A DNA stretch of 64,000 bases, taken from Anseranas semipalmata (taxonomy: Eukaryota > Chordata > Aves > Anseriformes > Anseranatidae). Shown here in pieces: positions 52,401 through 63,005 of the stretch. Made by a program: the position numbers and the translations under genes. The stretch covers positions 717,129 through 781,128 of the forward strand of contig VXAA01006433.1 in the NCBI GenBank assembly GCA_013399115.1, given 5' to 3'. The notes beneath the pieces were generated by a model, which was not told the DNA's origin, ran no database searches, and was given only the letters and a program-made list of their open reading frames with translations. Numbering within the stretch: position 1 is the first letter of the stretch; each line of letters starts with the position of its first letter.

Positions 52401-55400
52401 GGAAAACATTGTTTAACATAACATTGTTTATCTTTGAGCTAATGTACACATTTATTTATTAAATATATATAAGAAACATAACCCCAAAGTAAACAAGATA
52501 TTGTATATTGTTTGTTTAACAAAGCTTCATTCATTTATGAGTAACATTAAATTGTTATTTTATTAAATTTTACACATGCATATCAAACACTGCTAAAATC
52601 AAAATACTTTGTTTCACAAAATAATCTACTGTGAGTATGAAAGTTTTCTTTTTCATTCTCCTTAGCTAAAATATTCCAATCCTAATAAACTGATACACCA
52701 TGACACACCAGATACAACTGATATTATCACGACTAGCAAAAAACAGATTCTATCCATATCCATCCCTTCTTTCTTTCCATTTTAGCTGTTACCTTCCAGG
52801 CCTCTGCCTTTCAAACCAAAGTGCTTTCTTATTTTCAATATTTTATCAAAAGAATGAAACATTAATAACTGTTTTTTCTTTCTCAGGAGTCACAGTCCAA
52901 GTCCTTTCCACAGTCCCTGTAATGTTCAGCTACTGGGTATGTTCCTACTAGCATATTTTGTAATTCACATGTTACAAATTATTTGAAAAATACAATGCAT
53001 CCTCCTGTAAATTAGGTGATTGAAATAGTCGCTAGAGCACTGAAGTAAATGGGGAGTTGTTCTGCTGAGAAAAACAAAAGAAAAAATAGTCCAGGGTTTG
53101 GAAGAGCCAACAGGGTGTCCTGGCAAAGCTCCACTCTGGAGTACACCCAATAAGAAAGAATGAGACAGCAACAGAATTTCTGCTGGGAATCTTATCGCGG
53201 TGCAGCTGGAAACATGGAGAAAGAATTTACGTAGCACAATTCCTGGATAGCAGGAAGGTGTCTATGGTCTGATTCCATGAAAATTAGGCATCGATCAGTA
53301 TTTTTGCATGAGCTAAAAAATCAAAGATATTTTTGTGACTTCATTCCACTTTCTTTTAAATGTGGCATGGGAGGAGCACTCGTTGTCCTAGAATCCTTTG
53401 AATCTTAAAATTCAGTAGCAAATTTAAGTTAATATGTTCCCTGCATAGCTTGATCTTGAATGCATCAAAGAAGTAAAAATAGTCTGAGAAGATAAACCAT
53501 AGCAATATGATGTTCTAAATACACTCTTAATTTGACAGTTTAGCTATCTGTAGAAGTCAAGTAGCGGTATGTAAACAGATATGCTACATAAAAATCATTG
53601 TGTTAAGCCCATGTATAAGCAGTGGCACTGAACTTCAGAATTTCTTGTTGGGTGACATATCTTTAAAATTTCACTCTGATATTTATGGGAATTTTTCCCA
53701 TTTGGTATGTATTAGAGGGAAAACAGGAAACTAATTGTGTGGATATTGCCATACCCTTCCTAGAATTATAACTGTTATCTCCTTCTAAATGTTAGAAACC
53801 TTTGCTCAAGTTTTCTCTGCAAAATTCTCATGCTACATCATCCCACATTTATTATATCTCTTCAGCTCCAATAATAGGATAGTAAATATTCATTTGTGTG
53901 TTTGGAAATTATTTGCTCAGGTTTTTGCGTTTGGATAAACAAAAACAAAGGACGAAAGACCAGATACTTAAGTGCATCACCAACCTGGGCCTTACTACAT
54001 TCTTCCTGAGCACTAAAGGCAACCACAGTTGATATAATATTTGAAACAAGAAGGAGAACTGTACCCAGAGGATTTAAAACAAGGCAAAATTTAGCCCTAC
54101 TGATTTCCAGCCATTCAGAACTGTAAAGTAAATTTCAGGTTCAAGCCCTGTCTCTGAATTGTTTGCAGTGACATTTATCCAATATCTTCCAAAGGTGATA
54201 ACATTTGAGAACTATATTTTAATGTACTATTCTGCTTAATATCTTATCAGGCCAAACCTCAGGATACTTTGGATCTATCCCAGATATTAAATAATGACCT
54301 AGCTGCTACAGTAAAGAAGTACCCCAAGAGGTTTATTGGCTTGGGTACGTTACCTTTGCAAGCTCCAGACCTGGCTGTGAAGGAAATGCATCGGTGTGTG
54401 AATGAACTTGGCTTTCCTGGAGTACAAATAGGATCTCATATCAATGAATGGGACCTGAATGCACCAGAACTGCATGATATTTATGCTGTGAGTAAATGTT
54501 TCTTTCCTTATTTGGGGGAATTCTGTGACATGGAATTCTGTCTAAAAATATCTTGGGACATATTCAATCATCAGCTAAATGTATAGATACATTAAAACAA
54601 TTGACCCTTCTAATCTGCCTAGTGTAAAAGAAGGAACATTTACAAAAGACTCTCACTAATTTTCTTTAATGACTGGGAAATCAAGCTACTAAGAATATTC
54701 ATTTAAAATTACACAACCTTTTTTAAATAAAGAAGCGTGCATCTCAAATGTTTTTTATTTGTGGATTCATTTATCCAGCCTGCTTCAACCAGTGAAATAA
54801 CATTGAGGTCTGAGAATTCTGTTAGTGCTTGATAGCAAGTTTCTTATTCACCCAAGTGAAATCAACACAATCCCGCTTTCACACCATGCAGTTACATATG
54901 ACTAATCACCAGTGGTTAGAGAGCTTCAGCTTTAATTTTACATAATAATTGATTATATGATGTAATGACAAGAATATGATATAAAGGATTCTGAAACATA
55001 CTTTAAAATAATGAATAATGAAATCTTTTTGTGATACGAGTTCTTACTGTAGAGTTGCCTTCTCGGTTTGTGAAGATAAGTGCAGTATCAAATAAAGCAT
55101 TCCTACACTGTTTGCTTTTGGGTTCAAGTTACTGTATCCAATCCTATTGAGATAATTGATAAACTCTCTGAGACTTTCAGAGATTTCAAAGTGAGATACC
55201 TATAGAGCCAAAGTACCCTATAGAATTATGCAAATGGAACCAAAAATTCCAAACTGAATGTTTTGATTATAAAATGAATTTATAGATCATACTTTTTAAA
55301 TAGCCTGAGGTCCGGATAGGGATGGTCATTTTTCTAAATTACAGAGTTTAACCAATGTACATTCTTTATCTGTTTCACAGGTTATTATAGCTGTCATCTT

Positions 55401-58400
55401 GAAATTGATCCGTAGAAGTTATTTTTCAGAACTCTTAATTTATTCAAGAATGCTTTTAGTGCAGCAGCTGGGCTATTTGTTTCTGTGGTCACACACAGAC
55501 TGTTATCAACTTCTGCTCTTGGAGATGCACACATTCACAGACTTGCAGAATGGCTGAGGTTGCAAGGGACCTCTGGAAGTCATCTGGTCCAGGGCCCCTG
55601 CTCCAGCACGGCCACCTAGAGCCGTTTGCCCAGGACCGTGACCAGGTGGCTTTTGCAGATCTCCACAGCCTCTCTGGGCAACCTGTGCCAGTGCTCCATC
55701 ACCCACACAGTGCAGAAGTGCTTCCTGACGTTTAGATGGAACCTCTTGTGTTCCAGGTTGTGCCCATTGCCTGGCACTGGGCATCACTGAAAAGAGCTTG
55801 GCTCCGTCTTTTTTGTACCTTCCCTTCAGGCATTTATATACATTAATAAGATCCCCCTGATCCTCCTCTTCTCTATGCTGAAGAGTCCCAACTCTCTCAG
55901 CCTTTCTTCATGTGAGAGATGATCCAGTCCCTTAGTGGCTCTTCGCTAAACTTTCTCCAGTAGCTCCTTATTTCCCTTGTACTGGGATCTCTCTAATATA
56001 CTGTACATTCTTCAGCTTATGTTTAACACATGTAAGAGGTAACCTCTATCATTTTTAGAAACACCCCTGGATAATAAAGATTGTGAAATTAACCCATATT
56101 TGATAATGAAATTTGTCAATCTGCCAAGCCAGTTATTGAATTGCTATTTTCAATTAAAAAAATGTATATGGCAATTACTCGTTACAATCCAAAAGTTGCA
56201 GCTTTATTTATGTATGTGTGGGTAAATAAACCCAAATTTTTCAAATGTGTGATAATCTCCTAGGCAACAAGAGGAGGTCCAGAAATACAACTGACAAAAT
56301 GAACCTGTTAAATACTAGTTAAGCATACGAATTACTCTGATGACTCTATACTTACATTTAAGCACATAGTTAAATAACTCAGTCAGGATCAGCATCCTAT
56401 ATTGTTCCTCTGTTTTCCTTTCCAAAGGTATCGGCAATTGGAAAAACTAATGTATCTGAGTGGACATGGATTCTTTCTTCATCAGAATGCAGCTAGATTT
56501 CTAACTCAGGGTGGATTAGGAACAGTTCTAACATTTTTTAACCCAGGCAGAGGGCCAAAGGGGACAAATGTAGTGCAACAACAATGAAAATTCCTGAATC
56601 CAGCTGGAACAATTCTGTAAAAACATCCTAAAATGGTTCTATAAAACATTCTGAGAATTAATCCTCATATGTGAAATGAAACAAAAAGAATCCTAGTTTG
56701 AGCCAAGTTTTATACTCCAGGATGAGTGACATAAACACAGCTAAAAAAGTGTTTTTGTACCACATTAATGTAAGAAACACTTGGCTTACTAGAAAGATAT
56801 TACCATCAGTGTTTTCAATCCTGTAGTCTCAAAAAGAACTTTGAGTCTGAGTGAGGACTTCAGGATATGTGCCAGAGGATATGTACCAGAGGAGTAAATA
56901 AAACAAATTATTGCTTATAGTTCTTATTTCTGGGCCTGTTTACATTACTAGTACTAATGCTCGGTACAGTTTTGCAGGAAACCTTTAAAGCATGGCTAAA
57001 ACTCAAATAACTAAGATGCATTTTGGTAGGATTAAGTCAAGATTTAGATTTTTTATTTTTGCTGCAGGCTGCTGAGCAATTAAATTGCTGTCTTTTTGTA
57101 CATCCCTGGGACATGCAACTAGATGGAAGGATGTCCAAGTACTGGTTTCCCTGGCTGATAGGTGAGTGTATATTTACTTTGCTTAATCTGTGTTTACAAA
57201 CTGTCACTGGATTATACCAAGAAGATTATTGCAAATGCACTAGTACGGAGAAAAAACACATGATTTTTTTACCAATGTATTTTTAAAATTAAGCACTACA
57301 ATTAAATCTGTTGTGGAAATTCAGCAGGCATTTGTTTTTAAGCCTGTATAGTTTTTCTATTTTTTTATATTTAGAACTGAAATTGGTAAGACAAGCAATA
57401 GAATATTACATTCTCTTTTGTGTAAATACAGAAAGCAAATGACTAGGGAAAAGTCAACTGTCTCTGAAATGCGGTCCCAAAAAATAACACGAGTAAATGA
57501 AGGACAGATAGAGTAAGCAAAAACAAACACTATTTCCTACAATTTCTTTGGACTATTTCCTAGTAATAGGTTGATCCAAGAGGAAATACTGAGTCTAAAG
57601 TCACATCAACTATAGCTGAAACAATGTGTACTTTGGAAGCTCCCCAGAGATGTAGGGAATTCATCTAGTTTCTGTTTTATTCCCCATCTGCTAGGTAAAT
57701 GAGGATGACAGTGAATAACAGGAAGTAGGTTATATTGCTACTTAGAAATGGAAATGTTTCACTCTTTTTTGTGTTTTTTTGTTTGTTTGTTTTTCATGGG
57801 TTTGCTCTGCCTCCAATAAAGATGTTCTGAACAATATATGCAATATGCATATAATACATGTTCTGCAATATACATTTGAAAATCATAGTGTCCAAATCAA
57901 CAGTACATTATTTTAGAACAATATCAGTTAGTCTCAATCAGAGCAGGCTCTACAACATAGACTTAAAAAGAGATTAAAATTGTTACATTTAATTAACAAT
58001 GCATAATGATCTAAAAGATTTTCCCAATAAGTCTAGAAGGATTTGCATCTGAGAGTATAGTACCAACATGAATTAGAGACACCTTTTTGTGCTGGATATG
58101 GTATTGTTTCCCCCTATAAGAGAGGAAATCCAACAGTTCCTAATTTCCAAGCTGGATGTCTGAAGTTATGCACCTAAATGACATGATATTCTAAATATAC
58201 TAGGTGTGCTCAGAAACTGAGGCTTGATGTAGGAACCTAAACTGCTGTTAGATTCCTAACACTGGGCATCCAAGCTACCCAATGACAAAGAGAGAGATCA
58301 GTTATTTCTAAACTGTAGGAACTGGCACCATGTCATAGACCCCAATTCCGTGTTGGAATATGCACCAACGAATCTGCTCCACTTTCCACACAAGGGAAAC

Positions 58401-59502
58401 CCAGAAGCACAGGTGAGAAGAGAACCTGGCAGATTCCAGACTTGTCTTTGAGCTAGGATAACTGGGGAACCAAGCCTGTACTATGCAGTTCAGGACATAC
58501 CCAACTTGCCAGCCAGCTGTCCTCGTGGTGTAAGGATAAAAGTGGGCTTAGAATTCAGATGATCTTAGCTTCTGGTCCTGTGTCCTCATTTCAATTAAAT
58601 AGTGTGGAAGGCTATGTTCCTCCAACAGGAATAATGCATAACCTTTGGCAGCTGCTCTGTAACTGTTATTTTTCCAGTAGGCTCAAGGCTTATTGAAGAA
58701 AATGAAGATAACACTTAAAACTGAAGGTTTGGCCATATATGAAAAAGCTTTTTTTGTTCTTAGGAATGCCAGCAGAAACAACCATGGCCATTTGCTCCAT
58801 GATTATGGGAGGAATTTTTGAAAAATTTCCTAAGCTGAAAGTTTGCTTTGCACACGGAGGTAAGTAATACACTTGTTCTTTAGTTGAGCTTGGTCCAGTT
58901 GTATTTTCTGGTATGCCAGCTAATGGGGTTACCACTTTCAGCCTGCCACCTGCTGAGTATTATTAGCCCAGTGAGGATATCTGCCAGACAGGTTGCTCAT
59001 ACAAACATTCTCTAGCACGTTTCAGCCAGTGTTTGAACTGCTATGATAGTCTTTAAGGAAATTGAGGGGTAAGGGGAGACAGGAGGCAGTTTACAGGCTT
59101 AGGGAAAGGGAAGAGTAGGGAGCAGTGGGAATTTGGGTGTCACTGTAGTGAAAAAGTGGTGAAAACGGAGAAAGAAGGTAATGAAAGGGAAGGAATAAAA
59201 AATGGCTAGTGCAGAGCACTTTCTTTCTAAATAGTTAAGAGTAAAACTTATATATCTCGGTTCTGATAATGTGGCTTTTTTCCCTCCTGCATATTTTCAG
59301 TTTCTGTTGCTAAAAATTTGTCCTTGCAGGTGGATCTTTTCCATACACAGTGGGGCGAATCTCCCATGGATTCAACATGCGCCCTGATTTGTGTGCAGTG
59401 GATAATAAGGTGGATCCAAGAAAATACCTTGGTTCATTTTACACAGACTCTCTTGTCCATGATGGTGGTGCGCTAAGGCTTCTAACAAGTGTAATAGGAG
59501 AG
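40374..59502 (+). CDS. ACMSD: ACMSD, aminocarboxymuconate semialdehyde decarboxylase, exons 1-8 (3' end outside window)
   Basis: Eight exons join without frameshift or stop: 40374-40430, 43911-43955, 49200-49296, 52887-52936, 54251-54487, 57068-57161, 58764-58859 and 59330-59502. They give residues 1-283 of a protein of about 336. ACMSD is a cytosolic, zinc-dependent member of the amidohydrolase superfamily. It decarboxylates 2-amino-3-carboxymuconate 6-semialdehyde to 2-aminomuconate 6-semialdehyde, steering tryptophan breakdown to full oxidation rather than to quinolinate and NAD. Metal ligands His6, His8, His174 and His224 and substrate-binding Arg47 and Arg235 are all in place at human numbering. 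The final ligand, Asp291 in the LGTDYPFP motif, belongs to the last exon(s), which I did not find before 64000. Every border is GT/AG and phases are consistent, so this is a live gene rather than a processed copy. Confidence 0.96.
40431..43910 (+). other. ACMSD: ACMSD intron 1
   Basis: About 3.5 kb of AT-rich intron, GT to AG, ending in a good pyrimidine tract (tttttcttctttcttttacag). It has a T run near 43341-43353 and a (TA)n patch near 42985-42995. I see no other gene or repeat family. Confidence 0.85.
43911..43955 (+). CDS. ACMSD: ACMSD exon 2 (residues 20-34)
   Basis: A 45-nt exon encoding [15 protein letters not shown], equal to human [15 protein letters not shown] with a few changes. 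It follows a strong polypyrimidine acceptor. The donor GTTTGG at 43956 is weak, so this small phase-0 exon could be skipped without breaking the frame. Confidence 0.94.
43956..49199 (+). other. ACMSD: ACMSD intron 2
   Basis: About 5.2 kb, AT-rich. It contains T and A runs near 44894-44908 and 45903-45914 and a perfect 10-bp-stem hairpin at 48736-48761. The open frames (for example 46345-46551 and 47014-47268) have no recognisable domain. No other gene seen. Confidence 0.85.
48736..48761 (+). repeat. Short perfect hairpin
   Basis: The arms caactgtctt (48736-48745) and aagacagttg (48752-48761) are exactly complementary around a six-base loop, gaattt. It lies inside ACMSD intron 2. It is too short for a standard miRNA precursor, and there is no T run after it to suggest a terminator. 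Confidence 0.7.
49200..49296 (+). CDS. ACMSD: ACMSD exon 3 (residues 35-66 and first base of 67)
   Basis: Encodes [14 protein letters not shown] and then [16 protein letters not shown], matching the human segment around [19 protein letters not shown]. Arg47 in VFR is the active-site arginine that binds substrate carboxylate in characterised ACMSDs. Acceptor cacag, donor GTACCT; the exon ends one base into a codon (phase 1). Confidence 0.96.
49297..52886 (+). other. ACMSD: ACMSD intron 3
   Basis: About 3.6 kb, AT-rich, with A runs near 50710-50721 and 50828-50837 and a 26-bp-period direct repeat at 51250-51294. Very AT-rich around 52400-52600. It ends in a clear polypyrimidine tract. No other gene seen. 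Confidence 0.85.
51250..51294. repeat. Direct repeat, period 26 bp
   Basis: The 19-bp string at 51250-51268 (acaaactataaaggtaatt) recurs with one change at 51276-51294. A small tandem duplication inside ACMSD intron 3. Confidence 0.8.
52887..52936 (+). CDS. ACMSD: ACMSD exon 4 (residues 67-83)
   Basis: A 50-nt exon that completes Gly67 and encodes [16 protein letters not shown], nearly identical to human ([17 protein letters not shown]). Acceptor ctcag after a pyrimidine tract, donor GTATGT, phase 0 at the end. It forms part of the barrel near the active site. Confidence 0.95.
52937..54250 (+). other. ACMSD: ACMSD intron 4
   Basis: About 1.3 kb without recognisable repeats or genes. Confidence 0.85.
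54251..54487 (+). CDS. ACMSD: ACMSD exon 5 (residues 84-162)
   Basis: The largest coding exon, 237 nt, phase 0 at both ends. It begins [18 protein letters not shown], continues through the strongly conserved [19 protein letters not shown] and [19 protein letters not shown] segments, and ends DIYA. These match human ACMSD closely ([38 protein letters not shown]). Acceptor atcag, strong GTGAGT donor. The 79 residues form the middle of the TIM barrel. Confidence 0.97.
55533..55995 (-). mobile_element. CR1 LINE 3'-end fragment, antisense
   Basis: About 460 bp reads as the complement of a CR1 3' region. It starts near the degraded terminal octamer, then ggttgcaagggacctctgga, tctggtccagggcccctgct, a cagtgctccatcacc block, ctgatcctcctcttctctat and ctctcagcctttcttcatgt. 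It is the best-preserved repeat in the window and supports a bird or other sauropsid origin. The open frames over it (minus 55506-55787, plus 55550-55735) are by-products of the repeat. Confidence 0.9.
56862..56889. repeat. 14-bp tandem duplication
   Basis: Two adjacent copies of aggatatgt(g/a)ccag, at 56862-56875 and 56876-56889, differ at one base. Confidence 0.85.
57068..57161 (+). CDS. ACMSD: ACMSD exon 6 (residues 163-193 and first base of 194)
   Basis: Encodes [17 protein letters not shown], then [13 protein letters not shown]. His174 in FVHPWDM is a zinc ligand and the motif is nearly invariant in the family. Human reads [32 protein letters not shown]. Acceptor tgcag, strong GTGAGT donor, phase 1 at the end. 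Confidence 0.97.
57162..58763 (+). other. ACMSD: ACMSD intron 6
   Basis: About 1.6 kb with a TTTG-rich patch near 57769-57793 and no recognisable gene or mobile element. A tRNA-like string near 58521 was considered and rejected. Confidence 0.85.
58764..58859 (+). CDS. ACMSD: ACMSD exon 7 (residues 194-225 and first base of 226)
   Basis: Completes Gly194 and encodes [21 protein letters not shown], then [10 protein letters not shown]. His224 in CFAHGGG is the proposed catalytic histidine near the zinc. Human reads [33 protein letters not shown]. Acceptor cttag, strong GTAAGT donor. Confidence 0.97.
58860..59329 (+). other. ACMSD: ACMSD intron 7
   Basis: A short intron of 470 bp with a G/A-rich middle (59060-59200). 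Nothing else seen. Confidence 0.85.
59330..59502 (+). CDS. ACMSD: ACMSD exon 8 (residues 226-283)
   Basis: Encodes [35 protein letters not shown] and [20 protein letters not shown], ending IGE. Arg235 in TVGRISHG is the arginine that, in characterised dimeric ACMSDs, reaches into the partner subunit's active site. Human has VHDPLSLKLLTDVIGK where this protein has [16 protein letters not shown], the most divergent stretch of the exon. Acceptor tgcag, strong GTGAGT donor at 59503, phase 0. The next residues (human DKVILGTDYPFPLGE) must be in a later exon. Confidence 0.96.
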
Positions 59503-59774
59503 GTGAGTTTGAATGCTTCCAGAAGCAGGTGAGTCATTCTGGATTTCATTCTCTCTATGAAATTGCAAAAGGAGAGGAAAGGAAGAAAGCAGGAAGAAGA
59601 AAGCATATTCACCCAGTAAAATCAGAACCTGAGCTATTATAAACTGATGTGCTTCTGCAATGCTGATAATGTTCCTTACTATAGTAAGGAGTTCTTGAAG
59701 TGGTGGTTTTAATCCAGGAAATCATCCACTGTGAACACTAGTTCAGAGAGGCTAGTTCCTTGCATAAGGTTAAT

Positions 59775-60050
59775 CAGGATTTAGGACCCGAGGGAATGGC
59801 AAGACGCTGCGTCAGGGAAAGATCAGGTTAGATATTAGAAAAAGATTCTTCACCAAGAGGGTGGATGGGCACTGGAACAGGCTGCCCAGGGAAGTGGTCA
59901 CAGCACCCGGCCTGACGGAGTTCAAGAAGCATTAGGACAACGCTCTCAGACATAGGGTTTGATTTTTGGGTGGTCCTGCGTGGAGCCAGGAGTTGGACTC
60001 AATGATCTTTGTGGGTCCCTTCCAACTCGGATATTCTGTGATTCTAGGAT
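59775..60050 (+). mobile_element. CR1 LINE 3'-end fragment, sense
   Basis: Reads as a CR1 3' end in sense: a caggttagatattagaaaaa block, ggcactggaacaggctgccc, agggaagtggtcacagcacc, ggagttggactcaatgatct, then gtgggtcccttccaactcgg and the terminal octamer repeat attctgtgattct. It includes the true 3' terminus and lies in ACMSD intron 8. Confidence 0.92.
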
Positions 60051-62650
60051 GGGACTGCAAGCAAAGACTGCCTCATTTGGAGCCTTGCTTTCAAATGTCT
60101 TAAGTGCATACTTCTTCAAGTGCATACTTGAGGAAATCAAATAGTATTTCTGCTTGGCAAGTTGTAGGAATTAAAAAGTCATTAATAAAGAATACTTCTG
60201 TGTGGAACCTGGATAGCTCATTAAACATCATGGCTTGCAAAAATATTTTAATTGTTGGAGTAGAAAGTGAAGAAATCTTTGTACTTTAGCAACCTGTTTA
60301 AATCATGTACAGTATGTGTCAGAAAAATCCAAGACCATTCAAATAATTCCTTTTTATCAGTAATTCAAATGATTCCTTCTTATTATTAAATGCTCAGGAA
60401 GGAGCAGAAGACAGCATAACTCTTGCCAACTTCTAATGAATAGCTACCAATCAACAAGAGGCTTGTATTTGTGTCCTCATCTCTGGTACTCACCAGATGA
60501 CAAAAATGGAAATGCTAGCTCTTGACATTGGCTTTCTGTCTCAACAACTGTATTCTTCTTTCCTGTATATTAGTTTCTAGGCTCACTTAGTACTTTCTTA
60601 GGTATGAGGCTGTTGTCACCAGGGCCTCTTGTATGACCAAAGTTCAGAAAAACAGCTAAGCCAGATGTTTTCTTTCTTTCTACAGAAAAGTTACTGTTGA
60701 TTTCCCATTTTCATCTGTAACAGTCTGAACAGGTTGCTGCAATAAATCTGTACTGGAACAGATATAGAAATGACTTGCCTAGGCCAACCAAAAATAATAA
60801 AGCAGAATAAACTATTGCTTTTCCTTATCTTGGTACTCTTAGCCCAGATCTCATCCGTTTGAAATCCATGGGTTCTCAGTCTGTGCTGTGCCGGAAATCT
60901 GTAGCTTTGAGATTGGACTTCTGCCTGCAGCTTCCCTACAGTACTTTTACTTTTTAGGAAAACTGCACTTAAAAATTCATGAAAAATTCAACAGTGACAG
61001 CACATCTACAACTTGAAACAATAGTGTGGAAAGTTTTTGTAAAGTGTATATACACTCTGTATGTATATACATATACAATAACACTACGGCTATAAGGAGA
61101 GGAGGAATAATATTTCTTTCTTAAATCCATCATGAATCAAAAAGAGATTTGTAGGAGGATCCCCATAAAATGTGCAAAGAAACTACCATGCAGCTTTAGT
61201 TCTGTTAGAAACAAGTAAGATAAAGCCCAGTTCGGTTTACTTGTGAAAAGATCTGCTAACAAGCTGTTAGTATCAGCAGGTTCTTATAACATCACTGGTT
61301 ATTAACTCAGGTAGCACTTGCCAAGTTCTTTCCAGACATGTCTCTGATGATAACAGCAGTAGAATCTATCCTGATATAAAAACAGTGCCAGAAACAAGGA
61401 ATTATTGAAGGAAAATGAAGGATTTAAAAGTCCAACAAAAAAAATCCTGCTGTGTACAGTCATTTGACATGAAGTCTATTTTTGCAGGTGTGCAGGCTAT
61501 CTTTGCACTCTTGTTTTCAACAGCCTCACTGATTCCTTGCCTCTTAAACATATTCTTATCTTTGAGATAAGATGGCACTTTTCTTACAATGACAGAATAC
61601 CCTCCTCTTCCTTCGTTGAAGCATTTCAGTTGTTGTGCCTGTTATTCTTTATATAAATATAAATATAAATAGTATCATCCACTATTTGTATTTTTACATA
61701 ATATCAAATCACATATTTTACGTAAAATTCTTTTGCAACCATTAGCTGCTTTGTTTAGCCTGTAGTTTGGGGAAGAAAGACTCCTTAGGCATATTCAATT
61801 TGTGATGGGCTCAAGCATCTCTCTAGTCCCCTGCTGTATGCCAGAGAACATTCCTGCTTAACTGGTCATTAGAAGATACCTCTCATGTGGTAGAAAGCCT
61901 CCACTGGACCTCTGCAGCCTCTTTGGGATGCAATTTAGTTACCCTTCGAACACTCTGGAGAATGTACTGCAGGTCTAGGCATCTGTTAAAGCACAGGGAT
62001 TCCCTTTAAGGCTGCTATTTTTAGGTAAAACCTTTTATTGGTGCTAACCAGTCATGCTAACTTTTAGAGTCAATTTCTTTTTTAAAAATCTTACAGAGGT
62101 TTAGATGAATTTAATCTTTCTTCCTAGTACGTGTTTCTTTCTTTCCGATTTAGGAGACAGTCCTGCTTTGTTCAGTACAATAATTACTGTTTCATGACAT
62201 ACAGCTTTCTTTGCCAGGCTGGGTATAATCTGTGCTTGACTGACCAGCTGATAACTTTAGTGAGGAGTAAATCTCTACCTTTTCAGTGTGTGTCTTCATT
62301 TGCAATGTATGTGTTGCAGAACTTTGTATTTTATATCCATTTTTCACATTAACAAGCATACATGGAATACAGATATTTAAACAGAATAATTTCAGCCACC
62401 CTGTCTTGAAAGGGGAAAATACTTGGGTGGTTTTGGCTGGCTGGGCCTCAGGGCCAGAACACAATCTGCAGCCTGCTTTATCTACAAGTGCATACATAGT
62501 CTTTGTCGTGACTATATTTGAGTGAGCCAAGTGCTGGTAATATAATTAGCCATGCCTGTTTTACATCATTTTAAAATTCCCCTACTCATAATCCTACTCA
62601 GGGTTATTTATCCAGAATAGCACTGATAGGATGCAGTGAGTTCCGTATTC

Positions 62651-62692
62651 TTTTTTTTGTTTTGTTTTGTTTTGTTTTGGGGGTGGGGGGTG
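62651..62692. repeat. (TTTTG)n repeat followed by a G-rich tract
   Basis: About five TTTTG units are followed directly by gggggtggggggtg. This is simple sequence in ACMSD intron 8. Confidence 0.88.
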
Positions 62693-62854
62693 AACCAGCT
62701 GAAATCTAAGCTTTACTTTGCAGAGGCTCAAAGAAATATGAAGTCAGTTGAATTAGTGAAATACATAAGCTATAGAAATTATTCCAGGTAGGAAAAGCTT
62801 TGAGTCAAGCATATATAATAAGTAGCTAATTATTTTACTGGCAAAAAATTAGGC

Positions 62855-63005
62855 TGCCAAGAAGAAGCACTTGNTCTAAACGTCTTTTAAAGACCTCCAG
62901 GGATGGTGACTCAACCACTTCCCTGGGCAGCCCATTCCAATGCCTAACTACCCTTTCGGTAAAGAAGTTTTTCCTAACATTCAACCTAAACCTCCCCTGA
63001 ATTGA
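62855..63005 (-). mobile_element. CR1 LINE fragment, antisense
   Basis: The complement of a CR1 3' region: ccagggatggtgactcaacc, acttccctgggcagcccatt, then a ttcggtaaagaagtttttcc block. It lacks the 3' terminus, so it is an internal piece, and it includes the single N at 62874. It lies in ACMSD intron 8. Confidence 0.88.

Larger units (their letters stand above)
54488..57067 (+). other. ACMSD: ACMSD intron 5
   Basis: About 2.6 kb containing an antisense CR1 fragment (55533-55995). Otherwise ordinary AT-rich intron, with a 14-bp tandem duplication at 56862-56889. Confidence 0.85.

Noticed and set aside
55506..55787. Frames of 93 and 61 codons in ACMSD intron 5
   Set aside because: They lie wholly inside an antisense CR1 3' region and are not genes.
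58521..58600. tRNA-like string (tcctcgtggtgtaaggat)
   Set aside because: It resembles the 5' arm of some tRNAs, but I cannot pair an acceptor stem or find a proper T arm, so it is not called even as a pseudogene.
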